In this document: positions 32,978 through 42,197 of the stretch, one piece after another
Layout: every line of letters begins with the position of its first letter
How positions within the stretch are numbered: position 1 is the stretch's first letter
Source of the DNA: Solirubrobacteraceae bacterium
GTDB taxonomy: Bacteria; Actinomycetota; Thermoleophilia; Solirubrobacterales; Solirubrobacteraceae
Direction: 5' to 3'
DNA length: 51,681 nucleotides
NCBI GenBank assembly: GCA_016462625.1
Contig: JAEMSV010000015.1
Span: 1 to 51,681 of the forward strand
Notes under the pieces: generated by a model
Told to the model about the DNA's origin: nothing
The model's input: only the letters and a program-made list of their open reading frames with translations
Database searches by the model: none
Program-made: the position numbers and the translations under genes

Positions 32978-33024
32978 GCCGAGAGTGTCGTCCCCGAACC
33001 GGTCGGGGCGACGCCAGGCCGCCC

Positions 33025-33030
33025 TACCAT
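33025..33030 (+). promoter_or_regulatory. Candidate -10 box (TACCAT)
   Basis: TACCAT ends 7 nt before the ATG at 33038, consistent with a leaderless message for the propeller protein. Confidence 0.4.
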
Positions 33031-33037
33031 CAGTCCG

Positions 33038-34360
33038 ATGCCCCACCTGCCGCACGGTCGGTGGCGGTGGGTTGTCATCGCCGCGGGCGTCGTCCTCGCA
33101 GGCGTCGCCATCGCCGTGGTCGTCCAGCTGCGCAGCCAGCGGGACATCTCCAACTCCGACGTGGAGTTCGTCGAGACCGCGCCGCCCACGCCGACCCAGA
33201 CCGTCCCGTCGACGCCCCCGCGCCGCCATCCGGCCGATGACGGGTTCGCCTGGCCGCTCTACGGCTACGACAAGCCGCGCACGCACGTGCTCCCGCTCGC
33301 GCGCGAGCTGCGACCGCCGTTCCGGCCCGCGTGGGCGGTCCGCGGCAGCGTGCTGCTCGAGTTCACCCCGGTCCTGTGCGGGCGCTCCCTGTTCCTGCTG
33401 AAGAACAACGGCGCGCTGTACCGGATCTCGCGTACCACGGGCCGGGTCATCTGGAAGCGCAAGCTCGGCGTGCTCGCGGCCTCGTCTCCGGCGTGTGGCG
33501 GTGGCTCGGTCTACGCGCTCTTGCTGCAGCGCGGGAAGGGCGTGAAGGGCGGGCGGATCGTGGCGATCCGCCAGCGCTCCGGCCGGACGCGCTGGTCGCG
33601 CAAGCTTGCGAGCCGCGCCGAATCGTCTCCGCTGCTCGACCGCGGACGCGTGATCTTCGGCAGCGAGGACGGCACGGTCTACAACCTCAACGCGCACAAC
33701 GGATCGATCCGCTGGCAGTTCAAGGCATCCGGCGCGGTGAAGGGCGCTGTGGCGCTGGCCGACGGGAAGCTCTACTTCGGTGACTACAGCGGACGGGTCT
33801 ACGCAATCCGCCGCCGCGACGGCCGCAAGGTCTGGACCGCGAGCGGCAGCGGCTCCGGCTTCGGCGGGGCAGGCCGGTTCTACTCGACCCCGGCCATCGC
33901 CTACGGCCGCGTGTACATCGGCAACGTCGACGGCAACGTCTACTCGTTCTCCAGCCGCGACGGCAAGCTCGCGTGGCGAACGGGCACGGGCGACTACGTC
34001 TACGCCTCCCCTGCCGTGGGCCAGGTCGCCGGCGGACCTCCGACGGTCTGGATCGGCTCGTACGACGGCAAGTTCTACGCCCTGAACGCGAGGACGGGCG
34101 GGAAGCGCTGGACCCGCTCGCTGGGCCGGAAGATCAGCGGTTCCGCCAGCGTGATCGGTGATCTCGTGTTCGTCTCCGACCTCGGCACGAAGTCGAGCTG
34201 GGCGCTCGGGGCGAACACCGGCAAGACCGTGTGGAAGACCCACCGCGGTGCTTTCAACCCGGCGATCAGCGACGGCCGGCGGATCTACTTCAACGGCTAC
34301 TCGTCCCTGTTCGGGCTCGATCCGAGCGGCGTCCACTTCCGCCGGGCCCGCTCGAGGTAG
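33038..34360 (+). CDS. Membrane-anchored PQQ-binding-like beta-propeller protein
   Basis: A 440-residue protein. A signal anchor at about 10-30 (VVIAAGVVLAGVAIAVVVQL) is followed by a Pro/Thr-rich spacer and then PQQ-like propeller blades from about 100 to the end. Repeated motifs of the type G-x-VY-x-h-x3-G-x-x-x-W are seen: GALYRISRTTGRVIWK, GTVYNLNAHNGSIRWQF, GRVYAIRRRDGRKVW, GNVYSFSSRDGKLAWR, GKFYALNARTGGKRW. At least six blades are readable. It resembles BamB-type scaffolds and needs no PQQ. The next gene encodes a second exported propeller. Confidence 0.87.
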   Translation: MPHLPHGRWRWVVIAAGVVLAGVAIAVVVQLRSQRDISNSDVEFVETAPPTPTQTVPSTPPRRHPADDGFAWPLYGYDKPRTHVLPLARELRPPFRPAWAVRGSVLLEFTPVLCGRSLFLLKNNGALYRISRTTGRVIWKRKLGVLAASSPACGGGSVYALLLQRGKGVKGGRIVAIRQRSGRTRWSRKLASRAESSPLLDRGRVIFGSEDGTVYNLNAHNGSIRWQFKASGAVKGAVALADGKLYFGDYSGRVYAIRRRDGRKVWTASGSGSGFGGAGRFYSTPAIAYGRVYIGNVDGNVYSFSSRDGKLAWRTGTGDYVYASPAVGQVAGGPPTVWIGSYDGKFYALNARTGGKRWTRSLGRKISGSASVIGDLVFVSDLGTKSSWALGANTGKTVWKTHRGAFNPAISDGRRIYFNGYSSLFGLDPSGVHFRRARSR

Positions 34361-34363
34361 CCT
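34358..34363 (+). promoter_or_regulatory. Candidate -10 box (TAGCCT) overlapping a stop codon
   Basis: The TAG stop codon of the upstream propeller gene is also the first half of TAGCCT, which ends 8 nt before the ATG at 34372. Confidence 0.35.
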
Positions 34364-34371
34364 GCGCGGCC

Positions 34372-35805
34372 ATGCGCCGCTCCTGGGTCGTCGCAGTGGT
34401 CCTGGCGCTTGCCTGGCCGGCGAGCGCGCCGGCGTGGCCGGTGATTCCGGACGGCTCGACCTCGGGCCGCGTTCCGGCGTACGAGGGTGCTCCCGCAACG
34501 CCTGTCGCGTTTCCCGCCCCGCCCGCGCCGCAGCACCCGTTCCTCGCCGCGAACGGCTTCAACAACATCCACAACGACGCGTGGATGACCGACGCGAACC
34601 AAGGAGAGGGCCCGGTCGGCCGGTCGCCACGCGTGCGCTCGGCGCTGTATGCCGGGGAGTGCGGCAGCGTGACGTTCGATTCCCGGGGTCGGGTCGTCTC
34701 AGTCTGCGTGCGCCTGGACCGCCCGTCGCTGACGGTGATGGATCCGGTGACCCTCGCGCCCATCGCGACGCACGACCTGCCGGCGAAGCGCCGGACGAAC
34801 CTCGGGGGCCTGACCGATGTGTCGGGCGGCGGCTACTTCTATCTCGACGACCGCGACCGCGCCGTGATCCCCACCGCGGACCGGCGCCTGCGAATCGTGG
34901 CGGTCGGGCAGCGTCTGCGCCGTGTGCGCGACCTCGGGCTCGGGCTCGACGTGGGCGACAAGGTCGTCGCCGCCATGCCGGACTGGAGCGGGCGGATCTG
35001 GTTCGTCACCACGAGCGGCGTCGTCGGCACCGTCGACGAGGCCGACGGCGCGGTTCGCCGCACCACGCTCGGCGAGGGGATCACGAACTCGATCGCCGTG
35101 GATGCCGACGGCTCGGTCTTCCTCGTCACGGACAAGGCGCTCTACCGCATGCGTGCCGACGCGCAGGGCGCACCGGCCGTGATCTGGCGCGCGCAGTACC
35201 CGTCGATCGGCCGGCGCAAGACCGGGCAGTTCGACAGCGGCTCCGGCACGACTCCCACGATCCTCCCCGGCGGGCTCGTGACGATCACCGACAACGCCGA
35301 CCCGATGGACGTCGTCGTCTACCGGATCGCCGACGGCGGCGAACTCTGCCGGGTCCCCGTGTTCGGAGCCGGCGCGAGCGCCACCGACAACTCGCTCATC
35401 GCGGCCGATCGCACGATCGTCGTCGCCAACAACGCCGGGTACCAAGGGCCGCTCGGCGCCTTCACCCTGCGGCGCACGACGCCCGGCGTCGCCCGGATCG
35501 ACCTGAACGCTGCGCGCGACGGGTGTCACCTCGTGTGGACCGCACCGGTCACGTATCCGTCGTCGGTCAACAAGCTGTCACTGGCCAACGGTCTCGTCTA
35601 CGGCGTCGAACGCGAGATCGTGGCGGGCACCGAGGCGTGGTCGCTCACCGCCGTCGACGTCCGCACAGGCGCGCGGGTTTGGCGACGGCTGCTCGGCGCG
35701 GGCGCCGGGTTCAACAACAACTACGCGCCGGTCACGCTCGGCCCCGACGGCAGCGCGTACATCGGCGCCCTGCTCGGGATCGTCCGCGTCGCGGATTCGC
35801 CCTAG
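34372..35805 (+). CDS. Exported beta-propeller-like protein
   Basis: A 477-residue secreted protein of unknown function. It has a signal peptide ([20 protein letters not shown], cleavage near 22). The rest contains propeller-like strands, for example [37 protein letters not shown] and [18 protein letters not shown]; the last resembles a PQQ blade. Cysteines near residues 98 and 112 and later at ~325 and ~384 could form disulfides. It starts 11 nt after the previous gene and ends overlapping the convergent hisF stop by 4 bp. Confidence 0.8.
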   Translation: MRRSWVVAVVLALAWPASAPAWPVIPDGSTSGRVPAYEGAPATPVAFPAPPAPQHPFLAANGFNNIHNDAWMTDANQGEGPVGRSPRVRSALYAGECGSVTFDSRGRVVSVCVRLDRPSLTVMDPVTLAPIATHDLPAKRRTNLGGLTDVSGGGYFYLDDRDRAVIPTADRRLRIVAVGQRLRRVRDLGLGLDVGDKVVAAMPDWSGRIWFVTTSGVVGTVDEADGAVRRTTLGEGITNSIAVDADGSVFLVTDKALYRMRADAQGAPAVIWRAQYPSIGRRKTGQFDSGSGTTPTILPGGLVTITDNADPMDVVVYRIADGGELCRVPVFGAGASATDNSLIAADRTIVVANNAGYQGPLGAFTLRRTTPGVARIDLNAARDGCHLVWTAPVTYPSSVNKLSLANGLVYGVEREIVAGTEAWSLTAVDVRTGARVWRRLLGAGAGFNNNYAPVTLGPDGSAYIGALLGIVRVADSP

Positions 35806-36563
35806 CCGACGGGCCGAACCGGGATCCCGGCGTCCGCCAGGAACGCCTTCGTCTCGGCCAGGGTGTACGTGCCGTAGTGGAAGATCGACGCGGCCAGTGC
35901 AGCGTCCGCCCCGGCGGCGAGCGCCTCGGCGAGGTGCTCCAGCGTCCCGGCGCCACCGCTCGCGATGACCGGCACGCTGACCGCCTCGGAGACCGCCTTC
36001 GTGAGCTTCAGGTCGTAGCCGATGTTCGTGCCGTCGCGGTCCATGCTCGTGAGCAGGATCTCCCCCGCCCCACGCGCGACGCCCTCGGCGGCCCAGCCGA
36101 TCGTCTCGACGCCCGTCGGTGTGCGGCCACCCGCGACGAAGACCTCCGCGGTCCCGTCGTCCCGCCACTTGCTATCGATCGCGAGGACGACGCACTGCGC
36201 ACCGAAGACGTCCGCGAGCTCGTTCAGCAGCTCGGGCCGTTTCACTGCGGCCGAGTTCACTGCGACCTTGTCCGCGCCCGCGTCGAGCACCGCCTGCGCG
36301 TCCTCAACACTGCGGATCCCGCCACCGATCGTGAACGGGATGAAGACGTTGTCGGCGGTCCGCCGGGCGAGGTCGACGATCGTGTCCCGCGCGTCCGACG
36401 TCGCCGTGATGTCGAGGAAGACGAGCTCGTCGGCGCCTTCGGCGTCATAGCGCTCGGCCAGCTCGACCGGGTCACCCGCGTCGCGCAGATTCACGAAGTT
36501 CGTGCCCTTGACGACGCGGCCGTCGGCCACGTCGAGGCAGGGGATGACGCGCTTGAGATGCAA
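35802..36563 (-). CDS. hisF: Imidazole glycerol phosphate synthase, cyclase subunit
   Basis: A 253-residue TIM barrel that, with HisH, forms imidazole glycerol phosphate and AICAR. The catalytic Asp of [13 protein letters not shown] and the second Asp in LAIDSKW are present, and the phosphate-binding [11 protein letters not shown] is intact. It is separated from hisA by a crotonase-family gene and follows that gene by 4 nt. Confidence 0.97.
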   Translation of the reverse strand: MHLKRVIPCLDVADGRVVKGTNFVNLRDAGDPVELAERYDAEGADELVFLDITATSDARDTIVDLARRTADNVFIPFTIGGGIRSVEDAQAVLDAGADKVAVNSAAVKRPELLNELADVFGAQCVVLAIDSKWRDDGTAEVFVAGGRTPTGVETIGWAAEGVARGAGEILLTSMDRDGTNIGYDLKLTKAVSEAVSVPVIASGGAGTLEHLAEALAAGADAALAASIFHYGTYTLAETKAFLADAGIPVRPVG

Positions 36564-36567
36564 CGAC

Positions 36568-37359
36568 CTAGACGATCGGCTCGCCGAACTCGGCGGGCTG
36601 CTTCGTCATGCCGGCCATCACGGCCGCCATCTGGTTGGGCTTGCCCATGATCTGGACCTGAAGATCCGTCTCGAGCTGCAGCCCCTCTGCGGCGCTCATG
36701 TTCCAGGAGTCGCGGAACAGCCGCTTGGTCATCCGGACGGCGTCGGGCGAGCGGGTCGCGATCTCCTCCGCCAGCGCGCGCGCAGCAGTCAGCGGGTCCT
36801 CGGAGACGTGGGTGCACAGGCCGATCCGCTCGGCCTCCTCACCGCTAATGATCCGGGCGGTGTAGGTGAGCTCGAGCGCGTGGTCGATGCCGACCAGCCG
36901 GGGCAGGGCGGCCGTGATGCCCATGTCGGGGATCAGACCCCACTTGGCCTCCATGACCGACAGGCGCGCGTCCGGGGTCACGAACCGCACGTCCGCGCCG
37001 AGCGCGATCTGCAGCCCACCGCCGAAGCAGTTGCCGTGTACGGCTGCGATGACCGGCACGGGAAGCTCGATCCAGCCGTAGGAGACCTGCTGGGCGACGT
37101 TCGCCGGCTTCCCGTTGGGGCGATCGAGGATCGCCGTCGGGTCCCCGTCGAAGCCGGCGAAGTCGAGGCCGGCGCAGAAGCTCGGGCCGTCGCCGTGCAG
37201 GACGACCGCCCGGATCTCGTTGTTGGCCTTCAGCTCCTCGATCGCCGCGGTGATGCCATCGAACATCGGGCGGTCGAGCCCGTTGTGCTTGGCGCCGCGG
37301 TTGAGCGTGACCTCCGCGATGGGGCCATCGACGTTGACGAGCACACGATCTTCAGACAT
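36568..37359 (-). CDS. Enoyl-CoA hydratase/isomerase (crotonase) family protein
   Basis: A 263-residue crotonase. The CoA oxyanion-hole segments [11 protein letters not shown] and [18 protein letters not shown] are clear. In [11 protein letters not shown] the position of the second hydratase Glu is not evident, so isomerase or hydrolase activity is as possible as hydration. It sits between hisA (2-nt gap) and hisF (4-nt gap) and so is surely co-transcribed with histidine genes, although no step of histidine synthesis needs it. Confidence 0.93.
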   Translation of the reverse strand: MSEDRVLVNVDGPIAEVTLNRGAKHNGLDRPMFDGITAAIEELKANNEIRAVVLHGDGPSFCAGLDFAGFDGDPTAILDRPNGKPANVAQQVSYGWIELPVPVIAAVHGNCFGGGLQIALGADVRFVTPDARLSVMEAKWGLIPDMGITAALPRLVGIDHALELTYTARIISGEEAERIGLCTHVSEDPLTAARALAEEIATRSPDAVRMTKRLFRDSWNMSAAEGLQLETDLQVQIMGKPNQMAAVMAGMTKQPAEFGEPIV

Positions 37360-37361
37360 GA

Positions 37362-38111
37362 CTAGCCCTCCTGGACCAACGGCAGCCGGCCCTCGAGCGC
37401 GGCCTGCCCCTCGGCGATGGTGAAGTTGCGCTCGTAGAGCGCCTTGCCGGCGATCACCCCGCCGAGGTTGACCTGGCGCAGCGATGCGAGCGCCTGGAGA
37501 TCGGCCAGCGAGCCGATCCCACCGGAGTACAGGAACCGACCGCGCACGGCCGCCGCGATCCGCTTGACCTCTTCGAGGTCCGCGCCCTGCTGCATCCCGT
37601 CGCGATCGACGTTCGTGTAGACGAACGAGCGCACACCACGATCCTGCAGCCGCTCGATGACCGCGTCGGCGGGCATCTGCGTCGTCTCGGTCCAGCCGGA
37701 CGTGGAGATGTTGCCGCCGCGGGTGTCGACGGAGACGATGACGCGGTCCCCGTAGGCCGCGAGCACGTCGTCGAGGAAGTCCACGTCGGTGAACGCGGCC
37801 GTCCCGAGGATCACGCGCTCGACTCCGGCGCGCAGGGCGTCACGGACGGCGGGCAGGGAACGGAGGCCTCCGCCCAGCTGCACGGGGACGCCGAGCTCCC
37901 CGGCGATGCGCCGCACGTGGTCGAGGTTCTTCGGTGAGCCGGACTTCGCACCGTCGAGGTCGACGACGTGCAGGAAGCGCGCACCCTCCTCGACCCAGTG
38001 GCGGGCCGCGGCGAGCGGGTCGTCCTCGTAGACGGTCTTGGCGTCGAAATCGCCCTGGACGAGGCGGACGGCCTTGCCCTCGTAGATGTCGATGGCGGGA
38101 TACAGGATCAT
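37362..38111 (-). CDS. hisA: ProFAR isomerase HisA (possibly PriA-type)
   Basis: A 249-residue barrel that isomerises ProFAR to PRFAR. The catalytic Asp in LYPAIDIYEGKAVRLVQGD and the phosphate-binding segments QLGGGLRSL and LYSGGIGSLADL are present. In many actinobacteria the homologue PriA also performs the TrpF reaction; the sequence alone does not tell which applies here. It overlaps hisH by 4 nt. Confidence 0.96.
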   Translation of the reverse strand: MILYPAIDIYEGKAVRLVQGDFDAKTVYEDDPLAAARHWVEEGARFLHVVDLDGAKSGSPKNLDHVRRIAGELGVPVQLGGGLRSLPAVRDALRAGVERVILGTAAFTDVDFLDDVLAAYGDRVIVSVDTRGGNISTSGWTETTQMPADAVIERLQDRGVRSFVYTNVDRDGMQQGADLEEVKRIAAAVRGRFLYSGGIGSLADLQALASLRQVNLGGVIAGKALYERNFTIAEGQAALEGRLPLVQEG

Positions 38112-38731
38112 GCGAAGGCGACCTCGCGGCAGAGCTTGACGTAGTTCCGCAGCAGCTGGAGGCCGTGCGTCGAAGACTTCTCAGGATGGCACTGGGCGCC
38201 GAAGATCGTCCCGCGGGCGACGAGCGAGACGAACTCACTGCCGTATTCGCCGGTCGCGAGCACGTCCTCTGGGTCGGTGGGATGCGCCACGAACGAGTGC
38301 ACGTGATAGAGCGCCATCGGATCCGGAATCCCTGTCAGCAGCGCCGATTCGCGCCGCCGCTTCACGAGGTTCCAGCCGATGTGCGGGAGCTTCTGGCCCT
38401 TGGGGTCGAGCCACCGGATGTCGCCGCCGAGCAGGCCCAGGCCTTCGGCGCCCTCGTGCTCGACGCTGCGCTCGAACAGGAGCTGCATGCCCAGGCACAG
38501 GCCGATGATCGGAATCCCGGCCTCGCTGCGGCTGCGCACCAGGTCATCGAGACCGGAGGTCGTCAGCCGCCGCATCGCTTCGGGGAACGCGCCGACGCCG
38601 GGCACGACGAGCCCTTCGGCACGCTCGAGCGTCGCCTCGTCACTCGTCAGCTCGACCTCCGCCCCCACCCGCTCGAACGCCTTGACGACCGAACGGCGGT
38701 TGCCCATGCCGTAGTCGACGACCGCGATCAC
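38108..38731 (-). CDS. hisH: Imidazole glycerol phosphate synthase, glutamine amidotransferase subunit
   Basis: A 207-residue class I glutaminase that supplies ammonia to HisF. The nucleophile Cys lies in IGLCLGMQLLFE, and the His-x-Glu pair in AQCHPEKSS. It overlaps hisB by 4 nt upstream and hisA by 4 nt downstream, so the unit is translated as a coupled string. Confidence 0.97.
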   Translation of the reverse strand: MIAVVDYGMGNRRSVVKAFERVGAEVELTSDEATLERAEGLVVPGVGAFPEAMRRLTTSGLDDLVRSRSEAGIPIIGLCLGMQLLFERSVEHEGAEGLGLLGGDIRWLDPKGQKLPHIGWNLVKRRRESALLTGIPDPMALYHVHSFVAHPTDPEDVLATGEYGSEFVSLVARGTIFGAQCHPEKSSTHGLQLLRNYVKLCREVAFA

Positions 38732-39324
38732 GTCGTCAGCGTGCCCTTCGTGGACGGGACGCCCGTCTCGGTGGGATCGATCGACGTCGCAGCGCGCAGC
38801 GCCCTGGCGAACGCCTTGAAGAGGGCCTCGATGATGTGGTGGGCGTTCGAGCCGCGCTCCACCGACAGGTGCAGCGTCAGCTTGGCCGCGTTCGCGACCG
38901 CGCGGAAGAACTCCTCGGTCAGCTCGTGGTCGAAGCCACCGGTGGTGCCCGGGACGAGCTGCAGAGCGTCGAAGGCGACGTACGGCCGCCCGGAGATGTC
39001 CAGCGCACAGCTCGCGCGCGCCTCGTCCATCGGGACCGTGGCGGCGCCGTAGCGGTAGATGCCCGCGCGGTCGCCGAGCGCCTGGTCGAGCGCCTGGCCG
39101 AACACGATCCCCGAGTCCTCGACGGTGTGGTGCCCGCCCGTCTGCAGATCGCCGACGACCTTGACGTCGAGGTCCAGCCGGCCGTGGCGGGCCAGCAGGT
39201 CGAGCATGTGGTCGAAGAAGCCGACACCGGTCTCACGCACGCCGTCGCCGGTCCCGTCCAGGGACAGCGTCAGGCGCACGTCGGTTTCCTTGGTGGCACG
39301 GTCGATGGAAGCGGTGCGGGTCAC
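38728..39324 (-). CDS. hisB: Imidazoleglycerol-phosphate dehydratase
   Basis: A 198-residue manganese enzyme, monofunctional type. The metal-binding HHTVED motif is in GGHHTVEDSGIVFGQAL and a second in SNAHHIIEALFKAFARAL; GVGFFDHMLDLLARH is typical. The GTG at 39324 overlaps the hisD stop by 4 nt and precedes the conserved TRTASIDRATKET. hisC, usually between hisD and hisB in actinobacteria, is missing here. Confidence 0.97.
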   Translation of the reverse strand: MTRTASIDRATKETDVRLTLSLDGTGDGVRETGVGFFDHMLDLLARHGRLDLDVKVVGDLQTGGHHTVEDSGIVFGQALDQALGDRAGIYRYGAATVPMDEARASCALDISGRPYVAFDALQLVPGTTGGFDHELTEEFFRAVANAAKLTLHLSVERGSNAHHIIEALFKAFARALRAATSIDPTETGVPSTKGTLTT

Positions 39325-40583
39325 GATGCTGGATTCTCTCCGATCCGGGCTTCCATTGACTGGGCGTGCACCTCGAAGCCCTCCGCGCGGGCGATCGCGG
39401 CCCCCGCGGGCGCCAGCACGGACGCCGCGGAGCCGAGGCGGACCTCGCTCATCCGGCGCCGGAACACGCGCGCGGACAGACCCGACGCGAACCGCGCGGC
39501 ACCGCCCGTCGGCAGGGAGTGGTTGGAACCGGCGACATAGTCGCCGAAGGCGGTGCCGCTCGCCGGACCCACGAAGAGGCATCCCGCGCGCTGCACCCGC
39601 GGAGCGAGCCGCTCGCACGACGGGCCGACGAGCTGCAGGTGCTCGGGCGCGAAGGCTTCGCTGACGGCGAGCGCCTCGAGCGGGTTCGTCGCGTGCGCGA
39701 GCACGACCGCGCCGGCGTCCACCGTCGGGTTCTGCCCCGCGAGCTCATCGACCTTGGCCGCCAGGGCGTCGAGCGCGGCGAGGCTGTCGCTCGCCGCGAG
39801 CACGACGCTCGCGGGACCGTGCTCGCCCTGCGCGAGGAGATCGAGGGCGACGGGGCCGACGTCGATGGTCTCGTCGAACACCACCGCCAGGTCGCTGGGG
39901 CCGTAGAAGCCGTCGATCCCGACGATGTCCGAGACCTGCCGCTTGGCCTCCTGCACCCAGAGGTTCCCCGGGCCGGCGATGACGTCGACCTGTGGGATCG
40001 TCTCCGTCCCGTAGGCCAGCGCGGCGACCGCGTGGGCGCCGCCCATCGCGTAGACCTCGTGGACACCCGCCAGCGCGGCGGCGCCCAGGATGATCGGGTC
40101 AACCGGCGGCGGCGTGACGACGCAGACCTCCTCGACCCCGGCGGCGCGCGCGGTGACGACGCCCATGATCAGGGTCGACGGATACGGGTTGCGGCCGGCC
40201 GGGACGTAGATGCCGGCCCGGCGCACGGGGAACTCCCGGAGCTTGACCGTGTGCCCCTGTGGCAGCGTGACCTCGGTGTCCTCGCCCACGCCGGCGTCGG
40301 CGACGATCGCGACGTTCGTGATCGCGACCTGCAGCCCGTTGCGCAGCTCGGGATCGAGCGCGACCTCGAAGGCTTCCGGCGGCACGCGCAGCGCATCAGG
40401 CTCGACGCCGTCCGTGTCGAAGCGCGCCACAAGCTCGCGCAGCGTGACGTCTCCCCCGTCCCGGACCGCCGCGAGGATCTCGGCCACCCCGGCGGCGACC
40501 GAGTCGCCCTTCGGCGCCAGGGCCCGGGCGTGCCGGGCAACGGCCCAGACGTCCCCGTCGACCGTCAGGCGCTCAACCCGCAC
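39321..40583 (-). CDS. hisD: Histidinol dehydrogenase
   Basis: A 420-residue zinc enzyme that performs the last two oxidations to histidine. Typical segments are RRAGIYVPAGRNPYPSTLIM, AYGTETIPQVDVIAGPGN, FYGPSDLAVV, LLAQGEHGP and VAGSNHSLPTGGAARF. The GTG at 40583 overlaps the 3' end of hisG by 11 nt. Confidence 0.97.
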   Translation of the reverse strand: MRVERLTVDGDVWAVARHARALAPKGDSVAAGVAEILAAVRDGGDVTLRELVARFDTDGVEPDALRVPPEAFEVALDPELRNGLQVAITNVAIVADAGVGEDTEVTLPQGHTVKLREFPVRRAGIYVPAGRNPYPSTLIMGVVTARAAGVEEVCVVTPPPVDPIILGAAALAGVHEVYAMGGAHAVAALAYGTETIPQVDVIAGPGNLWVQEAKRQVSDIVGIDGFYGPSDLAVVFDETIDVGPVALDLLAQGEHGPASVVLAASDSLAALDALAAKVDELAGQNPTVDAGAVVLAHATNPLEALAVSEAFAPEHLQLVGPSCERLAPRVQRAGCLFVGPASGTAFGDYVAGSNHSLPTGGAARFASGLSARVFRRRMSEVRLGSAASVLAPAGAAIARAEGFEVHAQSMEARIGENPAS

Positions 40584-41220
40584 GGGCGGTCTCCAGCTCG
40601 CGCAGTCGCGCGACCAGAGCGTCGATCGCCGGCGCCTTCAGCTTGTGCGCGACCGGGTTGGCGATGAGTCGCGCGGTGGAGTCGAACAGGTGCTCGCGCT
40701 CGATCAGGCCGTTCTCGCGCATCGTCGTTCCGGTCGCCGTGAGGTCGACGATCGCCTCGGAGAGCCCCGTCAGCGGCGCGAGCTCGACCGAGCCCTTGAC
40801 CTCGACGATCTCGACCTGGCGTCCGGTGCGGTCGAAGTAGCGCTGTGCGGTCTTCAGGTACTTGGTCGCCACCCGCACGATGCCGAGCCGCCGCAGCGCC
40901 TCATCCATCGGATTCGGCCCGTCCTCGGTCGCGATGACCATCCGGCAGAAGCCGAAGCCGAGATCCAGCAGCTCGTAGACCTCCCGCTCGGACTGCTCGG
41001 TCAGCACGTCCTTACCGGTGATGCCGATGTCCGCCGCGCCCGCCTCGACGTACGTCGGGACGTCGGACGGCCGCATCGTGACGATGCCGATGTCCGCGAA
41101 GAGGAGCTTGCGGTCGTTGGCCCGCACCTCGGACGTGTCGATCCCCAGCTCGTCGAGCAGGTTCAGCGTGTCCTTCATGAGTGCGCCGCGCGGGACGGCG
41201 ATGGTGAGCGGCGGGGTCAC
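40573..41220 (-). CDS. hisG: ATP phosphoribosyltransferase, short form catalytic subunit
   Basis: A 215-residue HisG of the short class, which catalyses the first step of histidine synthesis. IAVPRGALMKDTLNLL opens the protein; EAGAADIGITGKDVL and ATGTTMRENGL, with the phosphate loop, are conserved. The C-terminal ACT-like regulatory domain of long HisG (about 285 residues) is absent, so activity and feedback depend on HisZ. The GTG overlaps the hisZ stop by 4 nt. Confidence 0.96.
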   Translation of the reverse strand: MTPPLTIAVPRGALMKDTLNLLDELGIDTSEVRANDRKLLFADIGIVTMRPSDVPTYVEAGAADIGITGKDVLTEQSEREVYELLDLGFGFCRMVIATEDGPNPMDEALRRLGIVRVATKYLKTAQRYFDRTGRQVEIVEVKGSVELAPLTGLSEAIVDLTATGTTMRENGLIEREHLFDSTARLIANPVAHKLKAPAIDALVARLRELETARAG

Positions 41221-42179
41221 GCGGATTCCTCGGCGTTGAGCGCCATGTGCAGCCGGTCGACGACCAGCGCGAAGCCCACGGCGGGCAGCGGCCGGCCGAA
41301 CTGGCCGAGCAGGTCGTCGTAGCGCCCGCCGCCGCCGAGCGGCACGCCCAGCGCCGGGTCGTAGACCTCGAAGATCGCGCCCGTGTAGTAGCCCAGATCG
41401 CGGACCAGGCCGAGATCGAAGATCACGCGCTCGGCGACGTCGGGATCCAGCAGCCCGAGCACGTCGCGCATCCCCGCGACGGCCTCGGCCGCTGCGGCCG
41501 GCACGCTGTCGAGCACCTCGGGTCCGCCGCGCTGCTGCGCGAGCGCCACCAGGCTCTCGGCGTCGCTGCGGTCGAGCCCGGCGGCGAGCACCTCGCGCTC
41601 GACCCCGACGAAGTCGTGCGTCGTCAGCTCGTGGAGGATCCTGTCCCGCGCGCCATCCTCGACGCCCAGGCCCGCCAGCACGGCCGGGAACAGCGACGCG
41701 TCGCCGACCCCGACCTTGAAGTCCCGCAGCCCGGTGGCTGCGAGGCCCCGGCACAGGACCGTCAGCGCCTCCGCGGTGCCGTCGGGTGCACTCGAACCCA
41801 CGAGCTCGATCCCCACCTGCAGCAGCTCGCGCGACATCCCGCGACGCGGACGGACCTGCCGGTAGGCGTGCGCGAGGTACCAGAGGCGCAGCGGCGGCTC
41901 GGCGGCCCCGTAGCGGCTCGCGACGACCCGCGCGATCGGCACGGTCATATCCGAGCGCAGCACCAGGACGTCCCCGTGGTCGTCGACCACGCGGTACGCC
42001 GGACGGGCGCCCGCCAGGTCTCCCTTGGCGAGCACCGACTCGTACTCGAGCGCCGGCGTGCTGACCTCGCCGTAGCCGTGCGCCTCGAAGACGCCACGGA
42101 ACGCGTCGCCGATCGCGCGCAGCTCGCGCATCTCGTCGGGCAGGACGTCACGCGTCCCGGAAGGAATCGGCAGGGTCAT
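41217..42179 (-). CDS. hisZ: ATP phosphoribosyltransferase regulatory subunit
   Basis: A 320-residue HisS-like protein that lacks the anticodon-binding domain and so is HisZ, the regulatory partner of short HisG. The class II synthetase-like core is visible: PSGTRDVLPDE, the tRNA-synthetase-like LRSDMTVPIARVVA, and GLVRDLGYYTGAIFEVYDP. It precedes hisG with a 4-nt overlap, an order that supports the pairing. A TAGTCT box 12 nt before its ATG overlaps the murA stop codon. Confidence 0.95.
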   Translation of the reverse strand: MTLPIPSGTRDVLPDEMRELRAIGDAFRGVFEAHGYGEVSTPALEYESVLAKGDLAGARPAYRVVDDHGDVLVLRSDMTVPIARVVASRYGAAEPPLRLWYLAHAYRQVRPRRGMSRELLQVGIELVGSSAPDGTAEALTVLCRGLAATGLRDFKVGVGDASLFPAVLAGLGVEDGARDRILHELTTHDFVGVEREVLAAGLDRSDAESLVALAQQRGGPEVLDSVPAAAAEAVAGMRDVLGLLDPDVAERVIFDLGLVRDLGYYTGAIFEVYDPALGVPLGGGGRYDDLLGQFGRPLPAVGFALVVDRLHMALNAEESA

Positions 42180-42191
42180 ATCGCCGTAGGG

Positions 42192-42197
42192 AGACTA
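42192..42197 (-). promoter_or_regulatory. Candidate -10 box of the his operon (TAGTCT) overlapping the murA stop
   Basis: TAGTCT on the minus strand begins with the TAG stop of murA and ends 12 nt before the hisZ ATG. It is the same hexamer as before proS. Confidence 0.3.

Noticed and set aside
31844..34498. Long N-terminal extension of cca upstream of 32977
   Set aside because: The extension runs antisense to the propeller gene and has no domain; cca is complete from ATG 32977.
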